From Obelidium mucronatum (Eukaryota > Chytridiomycota > Chytridiomycetes > Chytridiales > Chytriomycetaceae): DNA of 64,000 nucleotides. The position numbers and the translations under genes are program-made. A model generated the notes under the pieces. The model had not been told where the DNA came from and ran no database searches. It was given only the letters and a program-made list of their open reading frames with translations. Location of the stretch: contig JAIVFH010000085.1 of the NCBI GenBank assembly GCA_025765595.1, forward strand, positions 88,286 to 152,285, written 5' to 3'. Positions 23,626 through 34,219 of the stretch are shown piece after piece. The stretch's first letter is position 1. Every line of letters starts with the position of its first letter.

Positions 23626-25229
23626 TTAGAACCGCTTGTACGATTTCGGGGAATTCATCTTCTTGTATGCGACAAAGGCAGCAAATGCGATTCCCGCAAC
23701 AGCAAAGACAATAAAAATGACGAGCAGCGAGTACCAAATGTATGAAGCTCCAGATGTTGATTGCTGAATTGCGGGTGTCGGTGTCGGTCGCAGATGGTGT
23801 TCATAGTTGTTTCCTCCCTTGTGGTATCCATCTGGTCTGTTGTAGGATTTCCCAGGAGAATCGTTGTTTGAGCTGGGTGGTTCGGGTTTGGAGGTATGTT
23901 CCTGGAGGAAATAAAAACCGTTAGTTTTTTTTTTTTAAGAAAAAGAGTCCTATGTTCTTACATTATCGATAGCGTACGATGTGACCCTGATGATATCATG
24001 ATTATCTTGAAATGAAATCTTTTTTGTTACAAAGAGACGAAACGGGAGAAAAAAATCAAAGCAGTTTTTTTACCAGAGGCATCACCAGTGTGTGAAGTGA
24101 ACCCGAAATATCCTCGTTCCGGCAACGAGACATCATTCTTTGTGAAGCAAGGTCTCCAAGCACCCAGCCCATCCACATCGACAAAAACTTGCAGCATTTT
24201 GTTTTCCACGTACACGACTTTGGCTCTAGTCACGTAGTCCCGTTCTCGAAAGTACGCTGTACAGGATCCGACTTCGTTTGTGCGTCCGTCTGTTGATTCG
24301 TCGTATTTTGTGTTGCCGTCACCAATCATGGCTGTGATGTATGGGAAGACGGCCTGAGAATAATTCACTGGTCAGCCAAAACAAAAAAAAAAGCAGAACA
24401 GATAACAGAAAATTCAGAACATAAAACAATTGGGTTTTACCCTGTTTCGTCCGTTCGTATATGTGTCAAAGAAGAGGCCCAATCCTTCAAACATGTCTGC
24501 AGAACCAAACACATCCCCTTTTGAGGTCCCAAGTTTAGTTCCATCACTTTAGGAGAAGGAAAAAAACCTGCTTACCAAGTTGCCGACGGCCTTTTGTATA
24601 CCAGAACGCAAATCCATCTCCAAACAATCGGTCTCCACCATGGACCTTGAATTCAAACTCCACCACCCATGATTTCTGAGTGACGACCGGCTGTACAATC
24701 AATTTCTTAAATGATTGATTCGATTTCAAAAAGGACAGAATGTTCTCTTACCATTCGAGCCCAAAGCCAACCCTTTTGAGACTGACGATTGGGAGTGATT
24801 CGAACAAACTGATTGATATTGACATGAGTATCTGGCTCGGAATGATCAATAAGCGATGATAGTATTTTTTGAAACAATTTGTGCTCACTTCCTCCAAAGT
24901 CCCAATATCTGTGCGTGGCAATAAAATAGAAACGTCAGGCGACTCAACTTCAACTCCTCCCCACAAAATACCTGTTCATGAGGTATTCGTCTATAAATTT
25001 GATTCGAAGCAACGGCAGCGGGGACAAAAAAAAAGCAGGGTGAGCTCAAGGGAGACAACAAGAGGGGGAGACATCTCAACAGACCAACAAATGGTGCTTG
25101 CAATGAAAAGTGCTCAATGTGAGTAAGTTCCGAATCCTGCACTTCGAATCTAGGTTGATCATCGGCTGCTGCACTCAGACATAAAAAAGACAGTGAAATG
25201 ACTGCTCGTAGTAGAGAGACTATTTGCAT
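23626..25229 (-). CDS. L-type lectin cargo receptor (ERGIC-53/VIP36/Emp47 family)
   Basis: Nine exons, 25229-25085, 24990-24972, 24908-24889, 24831-24752, 24690-24576, 24517-24441, 24353-24074, 24005-23962, 23901-23626, encode 351 residues. A signal peptide (MQIVSLLRAVISLSFLCLSA) precedes the lectin domain: HFSLQAPFVDEY, RYWDFGGN, GDGFAFWYTK, DVFGSADMFEGLGLFFDTY, YDESTDGR, CTAYFR, and GYFGFTSHTGDASDNHD. A Pro/Asn-rich stalk, one transmembrane helix and a 15-residue cytosolic tail ending KRF follow. The family carries high-mannose glycoproteins from ER to Golgi; the aromatic C-terminus fits COPII export. Two micro-exons of 19 and 20 nt are needed, and each lands exactly on conserved lectin sequence, which supports them. 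Confidence 0.93.
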
Positions 25230-26108
25230 TTTCGTTTCTATTTCTTGATGCTATTTTTGGATTTTTTCATTTCTCTCTGTTTTGAAAAACTTCTATAGCT
25301 TCGATTTGTTGGTGTCAAAAAAAAAGCTGGTACATATCGATTGCACTGAATTGTTGGGTGTTTATGATGGATGCTGTTGGTTGATATGGCAAAACGGCTG
25401 TGAACTTGAATCAATCTACCCAACCACAGGGACAAACAGTCACACTGCTGGAAACAGAAAAGCTTCAAATTGCTGATGTGAGACTGCATGGTCTTCCATT
25501 TCACGATTATGATTTGGTTATCCAATAAGTAAGAGTATTGACTCACTCTGAGTCACTCTTCTAGGTACAAGGCTGAAAAGAGGATAGATTTTGTTTTGAT
25601 CTATTTACGACATCCTTAGTCTTGGTGCAGGGCAATTCCATACCCCTTTCATGTTGGCTGAAGGAAAGTACCTGAATATAGCGATCTTTGAAGATTATAT
25701 AAAAATACCAAATGAATGCAAGGGATTCAATTCATGAAACGTGGATCTTCTGGATTAAAGGATAAGGGTGGAATGGACCGTCGGAGATATACTCTGGGGC
25801 ACGCAACAATTTTTCGGGCGGGGCACAGTTGATAAAAAATGAGCAGTCAATCGAGGCACCCCTGAGCCTCAAGAGTTGCAAAAACAAATGGACCCATCAA
25901 AGGAACTTTCATTGTGGAATAGCCGTTGCAGCGGCCAGCCGGAGCCTTTCAAATGGAAGTCTAAAACTAGGGTTTATTCAGAGGGCACAGATTTTCCAAT
26001 GAATTTTTCTGGCAAGAGGGCACGCTTGAAGCTTTTGCGGAAAAAATCGGTATATAAACGTACTCCCGCCCCAGAAAAAAAAGAAAGAAACCTTTTCCCT
26101 TATCCCAC
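25230..26108. promoter_or_regulatory. divergent upstream region of lectin and phosphate transporter genes
   Basis: An 879-bp gap between divergent starts (25229 minus, 26109 plus). A TATATAAA box at 26051-26058, 51 bp upstream of the transporter ATG, is the clearest core promoter in the window. I saw no CACGTG/CACGTT Pho4-like cluster. The minus-strand side has no evident TATA box. Short frames inside are not convincing. Confidence 0.55.
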
Positions 26109-27812
26109 ATGGTTGCCCAAAACAAAGCGAAAGCGTTCGCTCACCTCGACGAAGGCAAGCTCGGTTGGTTTCACCTCAAGATGGTCCTCATTGCTGGTGC
26201 TGGTTTCTTCTCTGATGCTTACGATATCTTCGTCATTGGACAAGCGCTGCCAATGATCTACCAAGTCTACTTTGGACCCAAGTATATCTCCGGAAAGTTC
26301 AACGCTGCTTTCTCTGAGGACGGCAAGACTGAAATCGTCAAGACCCCACAAAACGTCAAGGTCAACTTTGTAGACAACTACCCCAACGGTGTCCACATGG
26401 ATGCATGGCTCAAGGCGTCTACCAACTGGGGAAACTTGATTGGTCAAATTGCTTTCGGTATTGCTGGTGATTCCCACGGTCGTAAGGCTGTCTACGGGTT
26501 TGAACTCATGGTCATCATTATTTGTACCGTCGGCACCATCCTCACTGGTCAAATGGCTCACGGTGCCAACATTCTGCAACTCATTTCTTTCTGGCGTATC
26601 GTCCTCGGTGTTGGTATCGGTGGAGACTACCCCATGTCTGCTGTTATTACTTCTGAGTTTGCCAGTGTTCGATACCGTGGTATGATGCTTTCTGCCGTGT
26701 TTGCGATGCAAGGAATTGGTATTTTGATGGGAAGTGTTGTATACATTATCACTTTGTCTGCCATGAAATCCACAATTCAAGAAGACTTCACCGCGTTGGA
26801 TGTCGTGTGGCGTATCGCCATTGGCATGGGTCTTCTCCCAGCCTTCCTTGTCATCTACTTCCGTTTCACAATGCCAGAAACTCCTCGTTTCACAGCCGAT
26901 GGTAGATATTCTCTTTAATGTATATCGGACTTCCATTAACAAAATTTGAAAATAGTTGTCGGGGATGTCGAAGCTGCCGCCAGAGATGTTGAAATTGCCA
27001 TGGGTGTTGCTTCTGGTGAAGTCTCCGCTGTTGCTGCCAAGAAGCCAAAAACCAACAAGGTTACTGACTTCAGAACTTACTTCAGCAAGTGGAAGAATAT
27101 GAAGATTCTTATCGGTACAGCCTACTGTTGGTTTGCTTTGGACGTTGCTTGGTACGGTCTTGCTCTCAACACGTCTACTGTCTTGTCCTTGATCAACTTC
27201 AACGGTCCACACAAGGTCCCAGTCAATGTTACCACCAACGGCATCACAAAGCTTGTTCCAACTACCCCACCAGTGGATATCTGGGACATTTTCTACCAAA
27301 CCTCTGTTGGAAACATCATCATTGCATGCGCTGGTACAGTTCCAGGATACTGGTTCACTGTGGCCTTGATTGAAAAGATGGGACGTAAGCCAATCCAAAT
27401 CATGGGTTTTGCTGTCATCACTATCTGTCTCGCTATTCTGGCTGCCACCTGGGACACCATCAGCACTAACCAAATTGGATTCATGGCCGTGTTCACGATC
27501 TCTCAGTTCTTCTTCCAGTTCGGACCAAACACCACTACATTCGTTATTCCTGGAGAAGTCTTCCCAACGCGTTTCAAGGCGACTTGTCACGGTATCTCTG
27601 CTGCCGCTGGTAAGGCTGGAGCCATCTTGGGTATTCAAGCCGTCGGTCCATACTTTGCATCCAACACTGTTACTGTTTTGGCCACTTTCTGCGCGATTAT
27701 GGCGTCTGGTATCGTTGCCACCTTCTTGCTTCCAGAAACTGCTGGAAAGACTCTGGAAGAGCTCATGGACGACAGTGAACCAGAAGATGCATCATTTGTC
27801 ACTTCAGCATAA
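26109..27812 (+). CDS. PHO84: PHO84-type high-affinity H+/phosphate symporter (MFS)
   Basis: Exons 26109-26901 and 26956-27812; 549 residues, typical for the family. Twelve hydrophobic segments are split by a central cytosolic loop (residues about 255-300), where the single intron falls. Signatures include DAYDIFVIG in TM1, the G-D-x2-GRK loop (GDSHGRK), GVGIGGDYPMSA in TM4 (the phosphate:H+ symporter motif), and PNTTTFVIPGEVFPTRFK in the second half. It would import inorganic phosphate at the plasma membrane. Codon use is strongly biased to C-ending codons, unlike neighbours, as expected of a highly expressed gene. A TATA box lies 51 bp upstream. Confidence 0.95.
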
Positions 27813-28225
27813 ATTTTAATAACAAAGGAAGAGCCTGAGTTCCCATGCGAGTTGGCCTAATATAATAAAGATGAATCATAATACTCAAAGATAGGAATCG
27901 TTAATTCTAATGGGAATGAAGTTGTAGTAACAAAAACGGAATTAGTAAAGAGTCCCTTAATAGAACTGAATAATCTGTCGAGCGGCGTGCAGTTTCCATT
28001 TTAAAATGTACGAGGAAAAGTCGATCTTAATTATAATCTTCACCTTTTCAGGATCATCAGAATAGATTATATTTAAATAACTATCTATACAATGATGAAG
28101 TGGCAAGAAAGCAAAAGAAACTGAAAATGAAAAAGAAATACACACTACTGCTGGGACACTATAAGACGAAAAGTTCAGGCAAAACACCTCGCGCCTCGAA
28201 AAACAACGCTGCATTGTGAGTTTTC
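27813..28225. other. convergent intergenic region
   Basis: AT-rich spacer between the phosphate transporter (+) and SNU13 (-) 3' ends. An AATATAATAAAG element near 27860 may serve polyadenylation. No gene seen. Confidence 0.45.
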
Positions 28226-28826
28226 TTAAACAAGCAACTTTTCAATCTGGAGCTTGATGGCCTGGATTTGCGCCTTGAGTTCAGATCCTTCGTTGGTTGT
28301 CACTGAGCAAGCAATAACTGGACGAGACACTCCACAAGCACGACCCAAAGCAACCTTGGACTTGACGAAAACGTATGGAACGTTCTGGGAGTTGGAAGAG
28401 TCAACGGGTGAGAAAGAAGCAAAGGCAAAGTCCACTTCTCATACCTTGTCTTCACAGAGAAGGGGCAAGTGCAAAAGGATCTCAAGGGGTTCAGTGTCTT
28501 CAGTCATGATGATGAACTCAGAGATACCACGGTTGAGGGTCTTGGTAGCTGGGGTATGACAGAGTTAGAATTCCGCAGTTCGTAAGTTTCGCACCCCGCC
28601 CCATGCCAAACATCCCATCCAAAAAACGTCTCCCTCTCCTTCGTACCTTCGTTAGCACCCTTCTTGAGCTGCTTGTAGTGGGAAGCCTGTTGAACCAGAT
28701 CCAGGATCTTGTTGGTCAACTGGGCATCAGCGAGTGGATAAGCCTTGCTTGAGTTGTCAGCCTGAAGGAAGAAAGAATAGATTTGAGTGTGACTGAATCC
28801 CACGATCGCCGTTGTGTTTGTACCAT
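28226..28826 (-). CDS. SNU13: SNU13/NHP2L1 (15.5K) U4 snRNP and box C/D snoRNP protein
   Basis: Exons 28826-28824, 28761-28647, 28548-28445 and 28384-28226 give 126 residues, matching the family (126-128). Conserved blocks: [71 protein letters not shown] and RPVIACSVT. The L7Ae fold binds kink-turns in U4 snRNA and box C/D snoRNAs. The first coding exon consists of the ATG alone, immediately followed by a GTACAA donor; the second exon begins [12 protein letters not shown], where the homologous N-terminus is expected. The alternative is an upstream start, for which no in-frame ATG was found. Confidence 0.95.
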
Positions 28827-28972
28827 TGGAGTTTTTGTTTGAAAAAAAGAAGAGTAAAAAAAAAAAGAAAGAAGAAAAGGATGGCAGTTAAGCCCTTTCT
28901 TCAACAACTACATCCAACATTAGATTCTAAAACCTCTTTTTTGTGTGTGCAGTCATCTCTGAAATACCATCC

Positions 28973-29213
28973 TTTTTGGCTTTTAGCCATAAAGCTATCT
29001 GCTGATTTTGTCCGTCCGTCACAAAGTGAATCATCGTGACTCACTTTTGGATTTGCACAAAAAAAATTTTCGATCGCTTTTTTCCGATCGCTTTTCTCTT
29101 CCGATCCCTTTCTATTTTCAATCTCCTTTTGGCTTTGCCAATAAAGCTGTAGATGCATTTTTGAGCGTCCGTCCATCTGTCTCAAAGTGAATCACAGTGA
29201 CTCATTTTGTGAC
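28973..29213 (+). repeat. diverged direct repeat pair
   Basis: Two segments, about 28973-29045 and 29124-29205, share TTGGCTTT, AATAAAGCT-like, GCGTCCGTC-like and AAAGTGAATCA..GTGACTCA blocks at about 70-75 % identity by eye. They lie in the gene-poor region upstream of SNU13 and may be pieces of a dispersed element. Confidence 0.5.
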
Positions 29214-29382
29214 AAATTTTTCGCGCCAATCCGATCACACTAAAAATGTAATTTCTTCAGTTAGCTAATTTCAATAAACTAAAATTCCCGATTGAACTAA
29301 AAATAGATTGTTTTTCAACTAAATTTCTGAATGAACTAAAAGTAAATTTTTTCTTCATTGTTCTTCTCCTCACGTCTCTGAT

Positions 29383-29935
29383 TTAAAATCTTCCCCAAAC
29401 AGTCACCATCATAACTTTAAAATATCCGTATAAGTGTCCATCCTGGTTATGGGCGTCGGTCATTGTTATTTGTATGGTTTTTGATAGTTGGTTGCACGCT
29501 TCACGCATGCGGTCACTTTTGGCTTCCCCAGATGGGTCCATTCTGATGTTGAGAACCTTTTTGGCGGAGTGTGATTCCAGATATTCAATTGCCATTTTTA
29601 ATGTAATGACAACGGCAGTTGCTCTGTGTTGGAATAACCCATAGCATAGTTTGAAGTTGATAGACGGTACCATAATTATGGCTGTCGATTGATGGATTGC
29701 TTCTTTCAGGAAAGATGACATCTATAATGAAAGTTTCACCCAACCGGATTTGTTATAGGGGGAGGTGTGGCATTTTTGCAATGACACAGGTCTTGCAAAA
29801 GAATTCCTTTTCGATAGGTCTAGAAAGCTTGAGGCCATTGACCGCAGGGATTGTTTTCACAATTTTTTCAATTCCAGCATGCGTAAATGTTCTTGCCAAG
29901 TTCAGAGCAATGTTTTAGGGAACAATAGACATGTG
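29383..29935 (-). mobile_element. decayed Ty1/copia fragment (GAG-pre-integrase and integrase start)
   Basis: On the minus strand, 29907-29755 encodes a GAG-pre-integrase-like block (AGIEKIVKTIPAVNGLKL, then FFCKTCVIAKM with a CxxC) followed by a stop and, in another frame, an integrase-core-like stretch (29721-29383) with TAVVITLKMAIEYLESHSAKK. Stops and frame changes show it is dead. No LTRs were identified at its edges. Confidence 0.6.
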
Positions 29936-31665
29936 CCAGTTTTTACCAGCAATTGATAGATTGATAATAAACGCTAAAAATTGGTTTCTATTTATCTTTT
30001 TTATTGAGCATTAGCGTAATAGCGCATCGCATAAAAATATTGTCATCGGTCCACCAAAAAATTCTTTTGGGATTTGAACTTTAAGTTATAGTAAATCTAA
30101 AATAAAAGGAAATAAGCAAGCAAGTGGCATTATGCCCTTAGATAAAAAGAAAATTCACTCTCAGTAAATAAAAGAAAATCTTCAATGCTACATTTTATTT
30201 TACTACAGTACAGCTAAGGATACCGCTGCTGGTTCTTGAAGGTGTACATAGTTGTACTGTGGATAATAACTTGGACTTCAGGAACTCTGCAACTCTCCTG
30301 AAATAAAAAACACCCTACTGACCTCTGATCTAGTTCCTTCCGCGTTCCCTCCCGGTCCTGCACTTCCTTTTACTTTGCTGGCATTTTTGTCCTTGCAGCG
30401 TAAGGTAACGGCACAATCCTCGGTCCGGTTCGCGCTCCTGTCAAGTGTGGTTCCAGATCCAGTATCACGCCCAGCCCGCGCGCAATCCGCTGCCGCCACA
30501 TCATCCCAACCACCGTTCCGCTGCCGCCACCCACCGTGGACAGCAGTGACAGACGCACAAAGGCCATCGTTGGCTGGTCCTTTGTTTGTTTGATGCATAC
30601 AGTGGGTGTTGTTGTTGTGGTTGACCGCATTGGGGGTTGAAATGTTTTTTTTTTTTTTTGCAGTTCAAAAAGAAGATTGTTAGTGAGGTGGGGAAGGGGG
30701 AAGATGATGAGGAGGGAAGATGATGAGGATGAGGATGAGGAGGAGGAGGAGGAGACTTTATGAATGGAGGGTAGGAGGAAAATGGTTTGTTACCTTAGCG
30801 GCGGTAGCGGCGGAAATTTTTGACATTTGTTCTTTTTTTTGGTTTGTTTTTGCTATCGATATTTTGCAAAAAGTTATCGTGGACTTATCGCAAAATAAAG
30901 GGATTATGATAATTCACTATATTTAACTTTATTTATCGATAAAATTACCGAGGATTACCGATATTTACGGTAAACCTGTAATTATCGATATTCTATTGCA
31001 ATTTTCACAGAAAACGGCCACATGTCTATTGTTCCAAGTAACGCTCTAATTCTTGGGTCATGGTCCAGGTGAGCCTAAGAGACCATCTATGCCTTTCGCT
31101 TTTTGCATGACCTCCAGTTTCCCATTTACAATTTTACCAATATACGCGGACATTGTTTCATGGTCAAAGTATACATTGAATTTTTCAACCAGAAATTTCC
31201 AGATGGATACAAGATTTTCTGTCTAATTGGGTAAGTGTTCGAGAATCAAGGAATGGTTATTTGTTTTGTCTAACAGAGGGTTAGTTTGCTAAGGAAGGAA
31301 TAGTAGTGAGTTGCTTTAATGTATGCTTGACAAACAACCAAACCTGAACCAATCACTGTGTTCTGGGGTCTCAAAAACAATAAAGGCAATAGGTTTTTCT
31401 TCTTTTGTCTTGGCAAAATGGACATGTTTTGCGTCTTTGAAGTGGGCTTGGATCATTGCCGCAGTGATGCCATTTTCGAAGCCAGTGACAAACAGTCTGA
31501 GAAGGTCAATGTCTGGCTTCAGCCAGCCTTATACTCCTGCTCACATTATGAATTCTTTTCAAGAATTGAGGTCCAACCAAATTCGTTATGCTCATCAAGC
31601 CTTACATCTTTCTTAAGTTACAATAAAAACCCATTTAATTAAAAGCCAAAAAGGTTCTCGCAATC
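29936..31665. other. gene-poor region with CpG-rich island and relics
   Basis: No intact gene. 30320-30600 is a GC/CpG-rich block resembling the GC-rich first exons seen elsewhere in the window, so it may be a lost gene start. 30640-30770 is a purine-rich (GATGAGGA) stretch. 30850-31000 has several ATCGAT palindromes. 31600-31320 minus carries an RRM-like frame listed separately. Confidence 0.4.
31320..31520 (-). pseudogene. RRM-like fragment
   Basis: A minus-strand frame of about 60 codons reads RLFVTGFENGITAAMIQAHF, then a PIAFIVFETPEH block. The spacing of an RNP2-like LFVTGF and an RNP1-like IAFIVFE matches an RNA-recognition motif. There is no start codon context or splice partner, and stops occur on either side, so it is most likely a relic of a gene or retroelement ORF1. 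Confidence 0.35.
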
Positions 31666-32292
31666 ATGAGTTCTCGAAGGGTTGCCCCCCTGTGAAAAGA
31701 AGCTTCTCAAGAAAGTAGACTTTTTGCAATGGAAGAGTGATCAATCCCTCCACGAGACCAAAGTGATGCGTCGATACCACGTACCAAAGCGAGAAGAGTA
31801 TCAAAAGTACAACAAGATTGCCGGTCAGATCAAAAAGATTGCAAACAAGCTGAGTCTGCTGGATCCTCGGGACCCATACAGAGACACAAAAACGGATGAT
31901 TTGTTGGAGAAGCTGTATCAGATGGGCATTATAACGGCAAAGAAGACTCTGTCTCAGTGCGATAAAGTGACTGTTGCCTCGTTTTGCAGGTTTGGTGTAT
32001 TCTTTGGTTGGGCTTTTGAAAAAAACAAAAAACTTATGTTTCTCGTTCTTTAAAAAGACGGCGGTTGCCAATCGTGATGGTTCGATTAAAGATGGCGGAA
32101 ACAGTTAAATCAGCGGTGACATACGTGGAGCAGGGACATATTCGAGTTGGCCCAGAAACCATCACAGACCCGGCGTTTCTTGTCACTCGAAAGATGGAAG
32201 ATTACGTGACGTGGGTTAATGGATCCTCCATCAAGAGAAAGATTGCCAAATTCAACGATAAATTGGATGACTTTGATCTTTTGGATTTGTAA
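31666..32292 (+). CDS. IMP3: IMP3, U3 snoRNP protein (frame break near start)
   Basis: Exons up to 31989 and 32058-32292. The protein has the family N-terminus [55 protein letters not shown], an S4-like [21 protein letters not shown] and terminal EDYVTWV. IMP3 belongs to the small-subunit processome and joins U3 snoRNA to pre-rRNA. The natural ATG at 31666 is one base out of frame with the body, which begins by 31682: reading MSSRR then LPPCEKKLL needs one base fewer in the GGG run near 31678-31681, or a shift at the TGA that ends the ATG frame. About 182 residues after correction, the usual length. Confidence 0.9.
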
Positions 32293-32346
32293 TAAAGAAA
32301 GTTTGGAAAGAAAACAAGGTTCCAAGCAAACAATCAGATAACAAGA

Positions 32347-33481
32347 ATGAGTCTCCCAAGCTGTCGCTGGACTGCTGCTTTCCTGCCTACAGCTGCCAAA
32401 AGCCTTATCGCATCCGAAGTTCCAATCGGACGCTCATCTCACAGCGTCAGCATTGTCCTCAACAACACAGTTCTGGTGTTCAGTGGAGAAGAGTTGCCTC
32501 GCGTACCTATTGCACCAAATCCAAATAACAATTTCAAGGGAAGTGGTTTCGAAGCATTCGACCTAAAGAGCAAAAACTGGATTGCAAGCGCAGACGCTTT
32601 CAAGTCAGGAGCGGTCCGTATCGAAGGAGTTCAAAACCCTTGCTTTGTAATCTAACCAATCGAATTATCGAAAACAGCCAACGCCGCGAGTCGGTCATGC
32701 CTCTGCTCAAATTGGCGATACTATATACATCCTCGGAGGCCGCGGCGGTGCCGAAATGGTTCCCTTCCCTTCCAACCTGTACGAGTTCAATTCCACCACA
32801 GCCGAATGGAAAACCATTGACCCCTCGACAAGCGACTGCAAAGTAGAAAGCCGATCCTACCATTCAATGACGGCCTCCAACGACCACGTCTTTGTATTCG
32901 GCGGATGCCCTGCCAAAGGCCGTCTCAACGATTTACACCAGTTTGACCCAGTGACGCAGAAATGGACACAGTTTCCTACGTGTCCTGATGTATCTCCACG
33001 TGGAGGCGCTGCGGTAGCCGTTTTGAAGTCGCGTTTTGTAGTGTTTGGAGGGTTCAATGGATCCGAGCTTGGCGACATGTGGAGTATTTCGATTTCCAAA
33101 GACGATCCTGTGGATATTCCAGATCGGCAGTGGAAGCGTGTACAGTTTCCGGAAGGCATGGCTCTGCCGGATAGGAGAAGTGTAGCTGGGTTTGTGGCTT
33201 TGAAGGCGTTGGATAGAATCGCCTTATTCCATGGAGAAAGGGATCCTTCTTCGAAAGGGCATGAGGGTGCTGGATTGTATCATCGCGATGTTTGGACCTT
33301 CAAGTTTGGCGCCAGTTTTGAAGAGGGAGTTTGGGAGCAGCATGTTGTGGAGAAAAATGGACAAGAGCCCACGGCTCGCGGATGGATCGCTGCTTCTGCA
33401 TTGGATGGTGACAAAGTGGTTATGGTTGGAGGATTTGATGGGGAAACGCGTGATAACGGTGTTTATGTCTTGTCCTTTTGA
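32347..33481 (+). CDS. kelch-repeat beta-propeller protein
   Basis: Exons 32347-32613 and 32678-33481, phase 0; 356 residues. About six kelch repeats are visible from their hallmarks: R-S-S-H-S-V, YILGGRGG, RSYHSM...VFVFGG, PRGGAAVAV...FVVFGG, and a closing VVMVGGFDG. Trp and Tyr at the expected spacing (W at the repeat ends) support a propeller. The family resembles nitrile-specifier/scaffolding kelch proteins; the partner and role are unknown. Its stop is only 18 bp from the stop of the convergent DJ-1-like gene. Confidence 0.85.
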
Positions 33482-33499
33482 AGAACAAACCCCCCTCTT

Positions 33500-34190
33500 T
33501 CAAATAATAACCAACCCCGGCTGTAACATCATTGGCCCACTAATTTCATTTGCTTTCTCAACGCCACAAAGTAGCTTCACAAGTGACAGGGCAAATTCAA
33601 ATGTAGTTCCAGGACCGCGACTTGTCACAAAATTTCCATCCACAACCACCCTTTCTTCTGAGTATTCTTTGAACCACTTTGCGTCTTGGAGTTGAGGTTT
33701 CACGCTTGGATGAGACGTGATTGTTTTGTTTTGAGCTACTTTGGCTGCAGCAAGTGCGATTGGAGCAGCACAAATGGCAGCTACAATCTTTCCATCGGTT
33801 GCAAACAAGCGAAGAAGTGAATGTAGCTCAGTGTTGCCTTGGAGGTGGGGATCCTTGAGTCACAAAACAGTAAGTTCAAAGAGACAGACTCAAACCTGCA
33901 AAGGCCTGAGCTCCACCAAGACCGCCCGGAAGAACAATTGCATCATAAACATCAGGCTTGATGGAGGAGAGATTGGTATCGGATACAAGCGTAACTTGTC
34001 GCGAACATACAACAGATGCAGCAGAACCCAAGGAGGCAAGGGTCACAGACACCTGTACTCCAAGTCAATAAAAAGCGATTTAAGCTCCAAGAATAATCAA
34101 AACCTGCGCCCTTCGAAGCACGTCCACGCATATGACAGTCTCCATTTCTTCAGAGCCATCAGCAACAACAACAAGCACGTTTTTAGACAT
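33500..34190 (-). CDS. DJ-1/PfpI family protein (PARK7-like)
   Basis: Exons 34190-34104, 34052-33896 and 33837-33500; 193 residues (human DJ-1 is 189). Signatures: GSEEMET with the conserved glutamate (residue 15), VLPGGLGGAQ, and the nucleophile elbow AAICAAP with the reactive cysteine near residue 104, then TSRGPGTTFEFAL. DJ-1 proteins are cytosolic and act as redox-sensitive chaperones or glyoxal-related deglycases/glyoxalases; which role applies here cannot be told. All phases are consistent. Confidence 0.93.
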
Positions 34191-34219
34191 TTTAAAAGAA
34201 AATAGATCATTCTTAAAAC

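Noticed and set aside
26100..27638. A 512-codon antisense frame opposite the phosphate transporter
   Set aside because: It is a shadow caused by the strong C-ending codon bias of PHO84; it has no motifs and ignores the intron.
30375..30593. Plus-strand ORF in the CpG-rich block
   Set aside because: Starts from TTG, has no motif or splice partner, and composition alone explains its openness.
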